Below are positions 40,414 to 51,548 of a DNA stretch of 64,000 bases, piece by piece. The notes under the pieces were generated by a model that saw only the letters and a program-made list of their open reading frames with translations, was not told where the DNA came from and did not search any database. The first letter of the stretch is position 1. The number at the start of each line of letters is the position of its first letter. Source of the DNA: Buchnera aphidicola (Cinara curtihirsuta) (GTDB taxonomy: Bacteria > Pseudomonadota > Gammaproteobacteria > Enterobacterales > Enterobacteriaceae). The stretch is from NCBI RefSeq assembly GCF_900698895.1, contig NZ_LR217700.1, forward strand, positions 248,001 through 312,000, in the 5' to 3' direction. Position numbers and translations under genes: made by a program.

Positions 40414-41043
40414 TTATATTTTAAGTCCACGAGCTATAATAAAAACTTCACGAGAATTAAAACGTGAAGAACGTGGTTTATAAACTTTTACCATTATAAA
40501 TTTACTAAAAATTTTTTGTATATATTCATTAAAACCATAACCTTGAAATAATTTTATTATTAAATACCCCGATTTCGATAATACATGTATAGCAATTCTT
40601 AATGCAATATTACTTAATTTAAATGTATTAACATTATCAACAATAGAACAACCACTAATATTAGGAGACATATCAGACATAACAACATTCCAGGAATATT
40701 TTTTTAAAAAAAACAACATTTTTTTTTGTACATCTATATTTGTGACATCTCTATGAAAAAAAGTAACATTTTTTAAAGGGCGCATTGGTAAAATATCATA
40801 TGCAAAAATAACTCCTGAACAACCAATCTTCTGACTAGCATATTCTGACCAACCCCCTGGATTTGATCCTAAATCTATAATATTCATACCTTTTTTAAAA
40901 ATTTTTTCAGACTCATTAATTTCTTTTAATTTAAACCATGATCTAGATCTCAAACTTCTTCTATTTCTTTCTTTAACATAAGGATCACTGTAATGTTTTT
41001 TAAACCAATCTTTAGAACTTCTTGAATTTTTTCTAAAAATCAT
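40414..41043 (-). CDS. rlmE: 23S rRNA Um2552 2'-O-methyltransferase RlmE
   Basis: Methylates U2552 in the A loop of 23S rRNA (formerly ftsJ/rrmJ). It has 209 residues, the same as E. coli. The K-D-K-E tetrad is intact at Lys38, Asp124, Lys164 and Glu199. The cofactor site [11 protein letters not shown] is at 56-66 and MSDMSPN at 122-128. It lies just upstream of ftsH, the conserved rlmE-ftsH pair. Confidence 0.97.
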   Translation of the reverse strand: MIFRKNSRSSKDWFKKHYSDPYVKERNRRSLRSRSWFKLKEINESEKIFKKGMNIIDLGSNPGGWSEYASQKIGCSGVIFAYDILPMRPLKNVTFFHRDVTNIDVQKKMLFFLKKYSWNVVMSDMSPNISGCSIVDNVNTFKLSNIALRIAIHVLSKSGYLIIKLFQGYGFNEYIQKIFSKFIMVKVYKPRSSRFNSREVFIIARGLKI

Positions 41044-41216
41044 AGTATATTAATACCGATAAATATAAAAGACACAGAAATTTAATAAAAATCTATTATA
41101 CATAGAAATATTTATTTTTTTTAAATTACTTAGATTTTTATGTATAAAAACAATTAATATATTATAAAAAACTATTTAATTAAAAATTAATAGATATAAT
41201 CTGTATATTATATATT

Positions 41217-41696
41217 TTAAATATATTCAATTTTTTTAATTAAATATTTTACTGATCCAGAAGGGGTTTTTACTAAAATAATATCATTTTTTTTTCTTCC
41301 AATTAAAGCTCTAGACATAGGTGAATAAATAGAAATTGAATATTCTTTATAATTAGCTTCATCATCACCTACAATCGTATATACAAAGATATCATTTGTA
41401 TATATTTGTAATACTGTTACAGTACATCCAAAAATAACAATACCTTTATAAGGTATTTTGGTTATGTCAATAATTTGAGCACAAAACAATTTATTTTCAA
41501 TTTCACATATTCTATTTTCACAAAAACTTTGTTCTTCTCTTGCTGAATGATATTCCGCATTTTCTTTTAAATCACCTAATTGTCGAGCATCTGCAATTGC
41601 CTTTACAATACAAGGTCTTATAGTATATTTTAATTTTTTTAATTCAGATTTTAATTTATTAAAACCCCGTAATGTCATTGGAACTTTATTAAACAA
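41217..41696 (-). CDS. greA: Transcript cleavage factor GreA
   Basis: Binds the RNA polymerase secondary channel and rescues backtracked complexes. It has 159 residues against 158 in E. coli. The N-terminal coiled coil has the tip acidic residues in [19 protein letters not shown], and the C-terminal FKBP-like domain keeps [14 protein letters not shown]. It is next in line with rlmE on minus. Transcript cleavage activity matters here because poly(A) tracts favour slipped or arrested polymerase. Confidence 0.97.
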   Translation of the reverse strand: MFNKVPMTLRGFNKLKSELKKLKYTIRPCIVKAIADARQLGDLKENAEYHSAREEQSFCENRICEIENKLFCAQIIDITKIPYKGIVIFGCTVTVLQIYTNDIFVYTIVGDDEANYKEYSISIYSPMSRALIGRKKNDIILVKTPSGSVKYLIKKIEYI

Positions 41697-42028
41697 GCTC
41701 TTAACTCCTTTACGTTAAAATATAAAAAATAAAATTTAATTTATTAAAATTATTAATTTTATATCTCTATAAAAAAAAGAATATTACATAAATAATATTG
41801 AATATTTTAATATTATGTTAAAATATATTATAAGTATATAATAATATATATGTATATATTAAAAATATATAATTAATAAAATTATCAAAAAATATTAAAA
41901 TTACTAAAAATAATATAAAATATATATATTTACATATAAAAGTATTTCTTATATATCATACAAAATAAAAATATTTATATTAATTAAATTTAATAATTAA
42001 TTAATACATCAGATGTAGAGAAATTAAT
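41697..42028. other. Divergent intergenic region, greA/ibaG
   Basis: A 332 bp A/T-rich gap between divergent genes. It must hold both promoters. I see no open frame with homology and no strong hairpin. Confidence 0.45.
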
Positions 42029-42277
42029 ATGAAATCTAATAAAATTAGTGTTTTAATTAAAGAAAAATTAAAATTAAAAAAAGTAATAATAAATAAACAA
42101 TATAATAATATTATTATTACAGCTATAGGAGATTTTTTTATAGGTATGAATTCTTTAGAAAAACAAAAAAATATATATAAAATATTAATGCCTTATTTTT
42201 TAAAAAAAAAAATTCATGCTGTTACTATAAATACATATACTATATCTGAATGGAATAAAAAAAATTTTATTAAATAA
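42029..42277 (+). CDS. ibaG: BolA-family protein IbaG
   Basis: A small BolA-fold protein (formerly yrbA) of 82 residues, against 84 in E. coli. Conserved features: the GDFFIGMNSLEKQKNIY helix-turn and the IHAVTINTYT segment with the invariant His of BolA proteins. The family works with monothiol glutaredoxins in iron-sulfur handling; the exact role here is inferred. In E. coli murA follows ibaG directly; here a 241 bp gap and then rplU follow. Confidence 0.85.
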   Translation: MKSNKISVLIKEKLKLKKVIINKQYNNIIITAIGDFFIGMNSLEKQKNIYKILMPYFLKKKIHAVTINTYTISEWNKKNFIK

Positions 42278-42518
42278 CAAAAATAAATAATTACATAAAA
42301 AAATATTTTTCAAAATGTATAAAACTAATAATATAAATATATCATAATTATAAAAAAAACATATGATATAATATTTAATATAATAATTTTATTTTTTGTA
42401 AAAATGTTTTATCTTAAAATTAAATCAAAAATTTAATTTATAAAAAGTATTTTTAAATAAAATAAATATTATATTAAAAATTTTTATCTTTAACTGATTA
42501 ATATATAGAGAAAAAATT

Positions 42519-42833
42519 ATGTATGCGATATTTTTAGATCGTAATAAACAATACAAAGCAAAATGCGGGCAAATTATTAGATTAGATAAATTAAATGCAA
42601 AAATAGGAGAAAAAATACTTTTTAAAAAAATAATACTATTATCCAATCAAGAAAAAATATTAATTGGAAAACCAATATTAAAAAATATTTATATAGAGGG
42701 TTCTATATATAAACACGGAAGAAATAAGAAAATAAAAATTATAAAATTTAATCGTAGAAAACATTATAAAAAAAATCAAGGACATAGACAATATTATACA
42801 GATATTAAAATAAAAAATATAATGTATTTATAA
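42519..42833 (+). CDS. rplU: 50S ribosomal protein L21
   Basis: A 23S rRNA-binding protein of 104 residues (103 in E. coli). It begins [20 protein letters not shown] and keeps [20 protein letters not shown] and the [11 protein letters not shown] end. It is first in the conserved rplU-rpmA-obgE cluster, with GAGA 9 nt before the ATG. Confidence 0.97.
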   Translation: MYAIFLDRNKQYKAKCGQIIRLDKLNAKIGEKILFKKIILLSNQEKILIGKPILKNIYIEGSIYKHGRNKKIKIIKFNRRKHYKKNQGHRQYYTDIKIKNIMYL

Positions 42834-42853
42834 AATAAATTAAGGAAAAAAAA

Positions 42854-43114
42854 ATGGCACAAAAAAAAGCAGGTGGTTCTTCTCGAAATGGAAGAGATTC
42901 ACGTTCAAAAAGATTAGGTATTAAAAAATACGGGGGAGAATATGTTTATCCCGGGAATATTTTAGTTCGACAAAGAGGAACAAAATTTCATCCAGGTAAA
43001 AATGTTAAATGTGGAAAAGATCATACGTTATTTTCTATTACTACAGGGAAAGTAAAATTTAAAAAAAGAGGTTTATTAAAAAAAACATATATCAGTGTTA
43101 TTTGTACAATATAA
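42854..43114 (+). CDS. rpmA: 50S ribosomal protein L27
   Basis: A protein near the peptidyl transferase centre, 86 residues (85 in E. coli). The N-terminus [20 protein letters not shown] reaches the P-site tRNA in known structures and is conserved. [20 protein letters not shown] follows. AAGGAAA lies 4-10 bp before the ATG; the gene follows rplU by 20 bp. Confidence 0.98.
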   Translation: MAQKKAGGSSRNGRDSRSKRLGIKKYGGEYVYPGNILVRQRGTKFHPGKNVKCGKDHTLFSITTGKVKFKKRGLLKKTYISVICTI

Positions 43115-43174
43115 AAATATTAAATTATATAAATAAATAAAAATTATTTAATTTTATAAAAATATTTTCAATAA

Positions 43175-44188
<1,014 letters not shown>

Positions 44189-44358
44189 AATATTTAAAAA
44201 ATATTTTTAACAAAAAATAAAATACTATATTTAATTAACCAAATATAAAAAATAAAAAATATTTTACATTTAATTAAATTTAAAAAATAATTTTATTTAT
44301 TTATATAAAATAAAAATATGTTTCTATTTTTATTTCAAAAATAAAATTTATTTTTATT

Positions 44359-44389
44359 AAAAACCCGGATTAAAATATACCGGGTTTTT
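44359..44389 (-). terminator. Rho-independent terminator of rpsI (possibly bidirectional)
   Basis: A 10-bp stem AAAAACCCGG/CCGGGTTTTT (44359-44368 and 44380-44389) has an 11-nt loop. On minus it starts 10 bp after the rpsI stop and ends in TTTTT. The stem ends in T5 in both directions and lies between convergent obgE and rpsI, so it may serve both. Confidence 0.8.
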
Positions 44390-44398
44390 ATAAAAAAA

Positions 44399-44791
44399 TT
44401 ATCTTTTTGAAAACTGCGGTTTTTTTCTGGATTTACGAAAACCACATTTTTTACGTTCTACTTGTCTTGAATCACGAGTAACAAATCCTTCTTTTCTTAA
44501 AATATCTCTTAATGTACTATCATATTTTATCAATGCACGAGTAATTCCTTGACGGATTGCTCCAGCTTGACCTGAAACTCCACCACCTTTAACAGTAATA
44601 TAAAAATTAAATTTATTTAACATATTAACTATGTCTAAAGGTTGCTGAACAACCATGCATGATGTTTCTCTTCCAAAATATTTTTTTAAAGAACGTTTGT
44701 TAATAACAATTTTACCTTCTCCTTTACATAAAAAAACACGAGCTGAAGAACTTTTACGACGACCTGTACCATAATTTATATATTTTGACAT
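44399..44791 (-). CDS. rpsI: 30S ribosomal protein S9
   Basis: 130 residues, as in E. coli. It begins [21 protein letters not shown], keeps [21 protein letters not shown], and ends with the basic KKPQFSKR tail whose last residues touch P-site tRNA. Downstream of rplM in the usual two-gene operon. Confidence 0.98.
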   Translation of the reverse strand: MSKYINYGTGRRKSSSARVFLCKGEGKIVINKRSLKKYFGRETSCMVVQQPLDIVNMLNKFNFYITVKGGGVSGQAGAIRQGITRALIKYDSTLRDILRKEGFVTRDSRQVERKKCGFRKSRKKPQFSKR

Positions 44792-44821
44792 AAATATATC
44801 TCTCTCCTATTACTTAAATAA

Positions 44822-45250
44822 TTAAATATCCAAAAAAATGGGTTTTTGAGAAATTAAATTATGTTCATTAAATGAAAATACTTTTAATTTTTTAAAAACA
44901 TCTCTACCTAAAGAACCTTTAGGTAACATTCCTTTTATTGCTTTTTCAATTATACGTTTAGGATGATGTAACAACATATATTGCAAAGTATATTTTTTTA
45001 TACCTCCAACATATCCTGTATGATGATAATAAATCTTATTAATTTCTTTTTTTCCTGTAACAATTATTTTTGATGCATTTATAACTATGATATAATCACC
45101 AGTATCTATGTGGGGGGTGTATTCTGGTTTATGTTTTCCTCGTAAATATATAGATATTTTACTTGCAAGACGACCTAATATTTTATTAGTTCCATCAACA
45201 TAATACCAAGATTGTATAATTTTATTTGAATTAGCTGAAAAACTTTTCAT
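44822..45250 (-). CDS. rplM: 50S ribosomal protein L13
   Basis: 142 residues, as in E. coli. [37 protein letters not shown], and [15 protein letters not shown] are all typical. It leads the rplM-rpsI operon on minus. Confidence 0.98.
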   Translation of the reverse strand: MKSFSANSNKIIQSWYYVDGTNKILGRLASKISIYLRGKHKPEYTPHIDTGDYIIVINASKIIVTGKKEINKIYYHHTGYVGGIKKYTLQYMLLHHPKRIIEKAIKGMLPKGSLGRDVFKKLKVFSFNEHNLISQKPIFLDI

Positions 45251-45395
45251 AATAAATTACCTATATAGTTATTAAAATTAAAATATATTTATTTATTTTT
45301 TCTAAAAAAAAATAATTTTATTTATATATATAAAACATATTTATAAAAATTTATACATAATAAAAATATAAAAATAATTAAATTGGAAAATAAAA

Positions 45396-46538
45396 ATGAA
45401 TAAAAAAACAAAATTATATTTATTAAGAAATAAAATAAATTTTATTGATAACAAAATAATAAAACTATTAAAATGTAGAGAATCTTTATCAATAGATATT
45501 TTAAAAAATAAAATATATAATAAATTTAATATTCATGATAAAAATAGAGAAATAGAATTATTTAAAAACTTAAATAAAATAAGTAAAGAAAATGAAATTA
45601 ATCCTATATTTATAGAAAAAATGTTCAAAATGATTGTAGAAAATTCTATTTTAATTCAAAAAAAATGGAAAAATAAAATATTAAATTCTAAAAAAGAATT
45701 TCGTTGTGCATATTTAGGACCCACAGGTTCATATTCATCTACCGTTTTTAATATTATAGCTAAAAAAAATAAAAATATTTTACTAGAAGATGAACATATT
45801 AATTTTCAATCTATAATAGATTCTTTTAATAAAAAAAAATGTCAATTAGCATTGTTTCCTATTGAAAATAGAATATCAGGAATTATTCCTGAAGTATATG
45901 ATATATTGAGAAAACAAGAAGAAGTAAATATAGTTAAAGAAATAAATATATCTATTCATCATCATTTATTTACTTTAAAGAATTGTTTTTTCTATGATAT
46001 AAAACGTGTATATAGTCATATACAACCCTTTATACAATGTAGTCTTTTTTTAAAAAGATTTCCAGAATGGAAAAAATACTATTTTAATAGTACATCTGCA
46101 GCTATGAATCAAATTTCTATAGAAAACAAAAAAACATCTGCTGTATTAGGAAATTCAATAGGAGGTTCTTATTATAATTTACAAAAAATAGCTACAAATA
46201 TATCTAATATAAAAAACAATATAACTCGATTTATACTAATTTCAAACAAATCAAAAAAAATATCTAATATAATTCCATCTAAAATAACTATATTAATAAC
46301 ATTAAAAAATAATAAAATTAATAAACATAAAATATTAAAAATATTAAAAGAAAAAAATATTTTAATTATAAAAATAATTTTAGCAAGTAAAGAAGAAAAA
46401 ACATATCTACTAGAAATAAAATCTAATATAAACTCAGACATTACAAAAGATGTATTATACCATATAAAAAAATATACTAAATATATAAAAATACTAGGTT
46501 GTTATCCTATCTCAAATAAAATAATAAAAATATATTAA
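45396..46538 (+). CDS. pheA: Bifunctional chorismate mutase / prephenate dehydratase
   Basis: Makes phenylpyruvate from chorismate, the committed route to phenylalanine. It has 380 residues against 386. The mutase domain (1-95) keeps the active-site Arg11, Arg28 region, Lys39 region, Arg51 region and the Gln near 88. The dehydratase domain (about 104-285) keeps CAYLGPTGSYS and the catalytic Thr in NITRFIL. The C-terminal ACT regulatory domain is present by length, and ends LGCYP, but the GALV and ESRP motifs that bind phenylalanine in E. coli read unlike them (NKHK and ILAS). Feedback inhibition is probably weakened. Confidence 0.96.
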   Translation: MNKKTKLYLLRNKINFIDNKIIKLLKCRESLSIDILKNKIYNKFNIHDKNREIELFKNLNKISKENEINPIFIEKMFKMIVENSILIQKKWKNKILNSKKEFRCAYLGPTGSYSSTVFNIIAKKNKNILLEDEHINFQSIIDSFNKKKCQLALFPIENRISGIIPEVYDILRKQEEVNIVKEINISIHHHLFTLKNCFFYDIKRVYSHIQPFIQCSLFLKRFPEWKKYYFNSTSAAMNQISIENKKTSAVLGNSIGGSYYNLQKIATNISNIKNNITRFILISNKSKKISNIIPSKITILITLKNNKINKHKILKILKEKNILIIKIILASKEEKTYLLEIKSNINSDITKDVLYHIKKYTKYIKILGCYPISNKIIKIY

Positions 46539-46628
46539 TTAATTTAAAAAATTTATTTAATATAAATAAAATTATTATTATAATAATAATAATTTATATT
46601 ACTAATATAAGGATATTTATCCAACGTT

Positions 46629-47975
46629 ATGTTTAATAACTTAACAAAAAAAATAACAGATATTTTTGACAAAATTTCATATAAAAGTCAACTAAAAGAA
46701 AAAAAAATAAAAAAAACGCTTAAGAAAATAAAAATAGCATTAATAGATGCTGATGTATCATTAGAAGTGATAAAAATATTTTTAAAAAATATAAAAAAAA
46801 AAATATCAGAAATTTATATAAATAAAAATTTTAGTCCTAGTCAGAATTTAATACAAATTGTATTAAAAGAATTAATTAAAATAATGGGAAATAATTGTTA
46901 TCTATTTAATTTTTTATTAAATAGTTTAACTATTTGTACTGTTATAGGTCAACCAGGTTCTGGTAAAACAACTAGTATAGCTAAACTAGCTTATTTATTA
47001 TCTAAGCAATATAAAAAAAAAGTACTTGTAGTGTCTATTGATATATATAGACCAGCTGCAATTTTACAATTAAAGAGATTAATAAAACAAACAAAAGCTA
47101 ATTTTTTTCCATCTAATCTTGATCAGAAAATAAATGAAATTATAAAATTGGCAATAAAAGCAGCAAAAAAAGAACAATATGATGTATTATTAATTGATAC
47201 AGCAGGAAGAATGCATACGGATCAAAAAAAAATTAATGAACTAAAAAAAATACAAAATTATATTAAACCTCATGAAACATTATTTGTTGTTGATTCAATG
47301 ACTGGTCAAGATTCTATTTATTCAATTAATAAATTTAATAAACATTTTAAATTATCTGGAATTATTTTAACGAAACTAGATAGTGATACAAGAGGAGGAA
47401 TTGCTTTATCTATTCGAATATTAACAAAAAAACCAATAAAATATATTGGTATCGGAGAAAAAATTTATGATCTACAAATTTTTCATCCCGAAAGAATTGC
47501 TAAAAGAATTTTAGGAATGGGTGATATATTATCTTTAATAGATGAAATTCAAAATAAAATAAAACACAAAGAATTAAAATTACTTAAAAAAACCACTAAA
47601 AAAGGAGATACATTTAATTTAAATGATTTCTTAATACAAATTAAACAAATAAATAAAATAGGAGGAATTAATTCATTAATAAATAAATTACCAATTAATA
47701 TATTTTCTTCAAATTCAATTTTAGAAAAAATTGATGAAAAATCTCTTATAAAAATTAAAGCAATGATTAATTCAATGACAGAAAAAGAAAGAAAATTTCC
47801 ATCTATTATAAAATATTCAAGAAAAAAAAGAATATCACAAGGATCTGGAAACACAATACAAGAAATAAATATTTATTTAAAAAAATTCGATAATATTAAA
47901 CGTATTATGAAAAAAATTAAAAATAGCAAAAAAAATAAAATATTTGAAAAAATTAAAAATTATCTGATAAAATAA
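46629..47975 (+). CDS. ffh: Signal recognition particle protein Ffh
   Basis: The SRP GTPase that targets membrane proteins with 4.5S RNA and FtsY. It has 448 residues against 453. N domain 1-95, then the G domain with GQPGSGKTT at 107-115, DTAGRM and TKLD. The M domain (about 300-448) aligns with E. coli including INSMTEKERKFP and SRKKRISQGSG for RNA binding. But the methionine bristles that line the signal-peptide groove are almost all gone: about four Met remain where E. coli has about twenty, mostly replaced by Ile, Asn and Lys. A TAAGGAT precedes the ATG. Confidence 0.97.
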   Translation: MFNNLTKKITDIFDKISYKSQLKEKKIKKTLKKIKIALIDADVSLEVIKIFLKNIKKKISEIYINKNFSPSQNLIQIVLKELIKIMGNNCYLFNFLLNSLTICTVIGQPGSGKTTSIAKLAYLLSKQYKKKVLVVSIDIYRPAAILQLKRLIKQTKANFFPSNLDQKINEIIKLAIKAAKKEQYDVLLIDTAGRMHTDQKKINELKKIQNYIKPHETLFVVDSMTGQDSIYSINKFNKHFKLSGIILTKLDSDTRGGIALSIRILTKKPIKYIGIGEKIYDLQIFHPERIAKRILGMGDILSLIDEIQNKIKHKELKLLKKTTKKGDTFNLNDFLIQIKQINKIGGINSLINKLPINIFSSNSILEKIDEKSLIKIKAMINSMTEKERKFPSIIKYSRKKRISQGSGNTIQEINIYLKKFDNIKRIMKKIKNSKKNKIFEKIKNYLIK

Positions 47976-48038
47976 TATATATGATCAATATTTTATATAA
48001 AAAAATAAAATAAATAAAAAAAATAAAAAGGATTTCAA

Positions 48039-48296
48039 ATGATTAAAATAAGACTTGCTCGATATGGAGTAAAAAAAAAACCATTTTATAAAATAATAGT
48101 TGCAGATATTAGATCTGCTCGTAATGGAAAATTTATTGAAAATATTGGATATTTTAATCCTTTTGCTGGAAAAAATGAAGAAAAAGTATTTTTTTATACT
48201 AAAAAAGTTCAATATTGGTTACAAAAAGGAGCAAAAAAATCAGATAGAATAAAAAAATTATTAAATCAATACAACAAAAAAAACCATTCTTATTAA
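48039..48296 (+). CDS. rpsP: 30S ribosomal protein S16
   Basis: 85 residues (82 in E. coli), beginning MIKIRLARYGVKKKPFYKIIVAD and keeping IENIGYFNPFAG. It leads the conserved rpsP-rimM-trmD-rplS operon. AAAAGGAT lies 7 bp before the ATG. Confidence 0.98.
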   Translation: MIKIRLARYGVKKKPFYKIIVADIRSARNGKFIENIGYFNPFAGKNEEKVFFYTKKVQYWLQKGAKKSDRIKKLLNQYNKKNHSY

Positions 48297-48326
48297 TATT
48301 ACTAATATTATTATTCTTAATTAATT

Positions 48327-48830
48327 ATGATTATTATTGGAAAAATAGGAAAACCATATGGAATTTTAGGATGGATACATTTAATTTCATTTACAGAAAT
48401 CAAAAAAAATATTTTTTATTATTTTCCTTGGAGATTAAGTAAAAATAATTTAATTATTAATAAAAATGATATAATTATATATAAAAAATATATAAATAAT
48501 TTCATTATAAAGTTAAAAAAAATTGATAATAGAAATCAAGCTTTTAACATATCTCAACAAAAAATTTTAATTAAAAATACACAATTACCTAAATTAAAAA
48601 ATAAAGAATATTATTGGCATGATATTTTATTTTGTAATGTTTTTAATACAAAAGGAAAAAAAATAGGACTAGTAATTAGTATACTAGATAATAAAATCTA
48701 TAATATATTATTAGTTTTATGTAAAAAAAAAAATAAAACTATATATATTCCGTTTATAAAAAAAAAAATTATTAAAAAAATAAATATTAAAAAAAAAATT
48801 ATTATTGTTGAATGGTTTAATTATAAATAA
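48327..48830 (+). CDS. rimM: 16S rRNA processing factor RimM
   Basis: Assists maturation of the 30S head and binds S19. It has 167 residues against 182. The N-terminal domain starts MIIIGKIGKPYGILGWIHL. A middle AFNISQQKILIKNTQLPK and the PRC-barrel segment with EYYWHDILFCNVFN and IPFIKKKIIKKI follow. Diverged but clear, and in operon position 30 bp after rpsP. Confidence 0.9.
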   Translation: MIIIGKIGKPYGILGWIHLISFTEIKKNIFYYFPWRLSKNNLIINKNDIIIYKKYINNFIIKLKKIDNRNQAFNISQQKILIKNTQLPKLKNKEYYWHDILFCNVFNTKGKKIGLVISILDNKIYNILLVLCKKKNKTIYIPFIKKKIIKKINIKKKIIIVEWFNYK

Positions 48831-48860
48831 ATATATTTTTTATAAAAAAAGATAAACAAA

Positions 48861-49547
48861 ATGATACAATTTAGTATTATAACAATTTTTCCAAATATGT
48901 TTAATAATATCTTTAAATATGGGGTAATAAAAAAAGCAATTCAAAAAAAAATAATTAATATCAAAATATTAAATCTACGAAATTTCAGTATAAATAAAAG
49001 AAAAAAAGTGGATGATAAAATATACGGAGGAGGTTCAGGTATGTTAATTATGTTTTTACCCCTATTTAGAGCTGTTATAGAAGCAAAAAAAAAACAAAAA
49101 AAGAAAAGTATAGTGATATATTTATCACCACAAGGAAAAATATTAAATCATAATAATATAAAATATTTTATTAAAAAAAAAAATTTAATATTTATTTGTG
49201 GACGTTACAAAGGAATTGATGAAAGATTTATAAAAACACAAGTAGATGAAGAATGGTCAATTGGTGACTATATATTAACTGGAGGAGAATTACCAGCTAT
49301 GATATTTATAGATGCTATTACACGATCTATACCAGGGGTGTTAAATAACCAAAATTCTTTAAGAGAAGAGTCATTTAATAATAATTTATTAGATTGTCCA
49401 AATTATACCAGACCAAAAAATATAAATAATAATATAGTACCTTCTGTTTTATTATCGGGAAATCATAAAAAAATAAAAAAATGGAGATTAAAATATGCAT
49501 TAAAAAATACTTTATTGAAAAGACCTGATTTATTAAATAAAAAATAA
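48861..49547 (+). CDS. trmD: tRNA (guanine-37 N1)-methyltransferase TrmD
   Basis: Makes m1G37, which prevents +1 frameshifting at proline codons. It has 228 residues against 255; the C-terminal helical domain is shortened. The trefoil knot keeps YGGGSGMLI, SPQGKIL, CGRYKGIDERFI and the YILTGGELPAMIFIDAITR loop. In a genome with many homopolymers, keeping this modification enzyme is reasonable. It follows rimM by 30 bp. Confidence 0.97.
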   Translation: MIQFSIITIFPNMFNNIFKYGVIKKAIQKKIINIKILNLRNFSINKRKKVDDKIYGGGSGMLIMFLPLFRAVIEAKKKQKKKSIVIYLSPQGKILNHNNIKYFIKKKNLIFICGRYKGIDERFIKTQVDEEWSIGDYILTGGELPAMIFIDAITRSIPGVLNNQNSLREESFNNNLLDCPNYTRPKNINNNIVPSVLLSGNHKKIKKWRLKYALKNTLLKRPDLLNKK

Positions 49548-49632
49548 AAAATAATTATTAAAATAATAAAAAACATAAAAATTATAAAATAATAATATAT
49601 ATTTTAGAATTAACTATATGAGAAATAAAAAT

Positions 49633-49980
49633 ATGAGTAATATTATCCAAATAATTGAAAATGAATATAAAAAAAAAAATATTCCTAATTTTAAAACAGG
49701 AGATTCTCTTATAGTAAAAATATGGATATTAGAAGGAAATAAAAAACGTATACAATCTTTTGAAGGAATAGTAATTTCCAAAAGAAACAGAAATCTTAAT
49801 TCATCATTTACTATACGTAAAATATCAAACGGAGAAGGGGTAGAGAGAACTTTTCTAACTCATTCACCGAATATAAATGAAATAGAAATTATAAAAAATG
49901 GATTGGTTAGAAAAGCTAAACTATATTATTTGCGTAAATGTAAAGGAAAATCTGCACGCATAAAAGAAAATTCAAAATAA
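49633..49980 (+). CDS. rplS: 50S ribosomal protein L19
   Basis: 115 residues, exactly as in E. coli, if started at the ATG at 49633 ([12 protein letters not shown]). An in-frame ATG at 49618 adds five residues; the GAGA between them is a suitable ribosome binding site for the later start. [17 protein letters not shown] and RKAKLYYLR are typical. Last gene of the rpsP operon. Confidence 0.96.
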   Translation: MSNIIQIIENEYKKKNIPNFKTGDSLIVKIWILEGNKKRIQSFEGIVISKRNRNLNSSFTIRKISNGEGVERTFLTHSPNINEIEIIKNGLVRKAKLYYLRKCKGKSARIKENSK

Positions 49981-50063
49981 ATAATACAAAAATATATATA
50001 CTTATATTATATAAATCATAAAAAATTTAAATAATTAATAATTTAATTGATTTATATTAATTA

Positions 50064-50093
50064 TGCAGTCATAATACTATTAAATTGACTGCA
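50064..50093. terminator. Hairpin between rplS and tldD
   Basis: TGCAGTCA (50064-50071) and TGACTGCA (50086-50093) are exact complements with a 14-nt loop. They sit 84 bp after the rplS stop and 19 bp from the tldD stop, between convergent genes. No long T run; a weak terminator in either direction. Confidence 0.5.
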
Positions 50094-50111
50094 CAAAATA
50101 TATTAATATTT

Positions 50112-51548
50112 TTAAGAAACACCACCTATTGTTAATTTATTTATTTTAATAGTAGGCTGACCAACACCAACTGATATATTTTGACCACTTTTACTGCAAG
50201 TACCTAAACCACTATCTATACTTAAATTATCTCCTATCATAGATATTGATTGCATTACTTGTATACCTGATCCAATTAAAGTAGCTTCTTTTATAGGATA
50301 AAGAATTTTACCATTTTTAATAATATATGCTTCTGAAGTAGAAAAAACAAAATTTCCTGAAGTAATATCTACTTCCCCTCCACTGAAATTTACTGCATAT
50401 ATACCATATTCTACACTTTCAATAATATTTATATGTTTATCTGTACCAGATAATAAATATGTATTTGTCATACGAGGTAAAGGAAGATATGCATATGATT
50501 CTCTTCTTCCATTACCGGTACTTTTACTATCCATAATATGTGCATTCAATTTGTCTTGTAAAAAAGATTTTAAAATTCCTTTTTCAACTAATATATTATA
50601 TTGACCAGGTACTCCTTCATCATCAATATTTATTGAACCTCTACAGCCTATTAGGGTAGAATCATCAACAATGGTACACAAAGAAGAAGCAACTTGTTTT
50701 CCGATTTTTTTATAAAAAATAGATGTTTTCTTTCGAATAAAATCTCCTTCTAATCCATGACCAACCGCTTCATGAAATAAAATTCCAGGCCAACCAGGAC
50801 CTAATACAACAGGAAAATATCCAGAAGGAGAAGATTTTGCAGACAAAGTAACAAGAGCAATACGGACAGCTTCTTTTGTCCAAAAATCTATTAATGTTTC
50901 ATTATTATTTTTTTTTTTAAAAAAATCACTAAATTTTAGTCTACCTCCTCCTCCACTATAACCTTTCTCACGATTATTATTTTGTTCAACAGTAACTCGG
51001 ATGGAAATATTAACTAAAGGACGAATATCATGAGATATAAAATTATTGTCTGTTGAACCAATCACAATTTCTTCATATTCACACGTTAATATTGAATAAA
51101 CGTCAATAACACGAAAATCTTGTTTTCTTGCCAATGAATCAATAGATCTTAATAAATAAATCTTTTTTTTAATGGAAAAATTTTTTATTGAATTACATTG
51201 AGTATATAAGTAATTCATATTTAAATATGATTCTTTTTTAAAAATATTTCTATCCATTGTAGACAAAAATGAACAAACTTTATTAGTAGCATTAACTAAG
51301 TTATTTAATGTAATTGAATTAGTGTAAGAAAAACTAGAAGAAATATTTTTTACCACTCTAATTCCTACTCCTTCATCAAAAAAATAAGTACCTTTTTTAA
51401 TAATTTTGTTTTCTAAAACCCATACTTCTTTTTCCTTTAATTGAAAATAAATATCACCAAAATCAACTTTTTTATCTAACATATCATTTAATAATAAATA
51501 AATATTATTTTTAGTAATATTATATTTTTTTAAAAAAATATCTATCAT
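50112..51548 (-). CDS. tldD: Metalloprotease TldD
   Basis: TldD pairs with TldE (PmbA) as a heterodimeric zinc protease acting on unfolded peptides and some modified peptides. It has 478 residues against 481. The zinc motif FHEAVGHGLEGDF keeps HExxxH, and the C-terminal ICKSG-like region reads TCSKSGQNISVGVGQPTIKI. The partner gene is not in this window. It runs convergent to rplS. Confidence 0.95.
   Translation of the reverse strand: MIDIFLKKYNITKNNIYLLLNDMLDKKVDFGDIYFQLKEKEVWVLENKIIKKGTYFFDEGVGIRVVKNISSSFSYTNSITLNNLVNATNKVCSFLSTMDRNIFKKESYLNMNYLYTQCNSIKNFSIKKKIYLLRSIDSLARKQDFRVIDVYSILTCEYEEIVIGSTDNNFISHDIRPLVNISIRVTVEQNNNREKGYSGGGGRLKFSDFFKKKNNNETLIDFWTKEAVRIALVTLSAKSSPSGYFPVVLGPGWPGILFHEAVGHGLEGDFIRKKTSIFYKKIGKQVASSLCTIVDDSTLIGCRGSINIDDEGVPGQYNILVEKGILKSFLQDKLNAHIMDSKSTGNGRRESYAYLPLPRMTNTYLLSGTDKHINIIESVEYGIYAVNFSGGEVDITSGNFVFSTSEAYIIKNGKILYPIKEATLIGSGIQVMQSISMIGDNLSIDSGLGTCSKSGQNISVGVGQPTIKINKLTIGGVS

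Noticed and set aside
46571-46590. 20-bp palindrome ATTATTATTA/TAATAATAAT upstream of ffh
   Set aside because: A simple trinucleotide-like A/T run; the pairing is expected by chance in such sequence.
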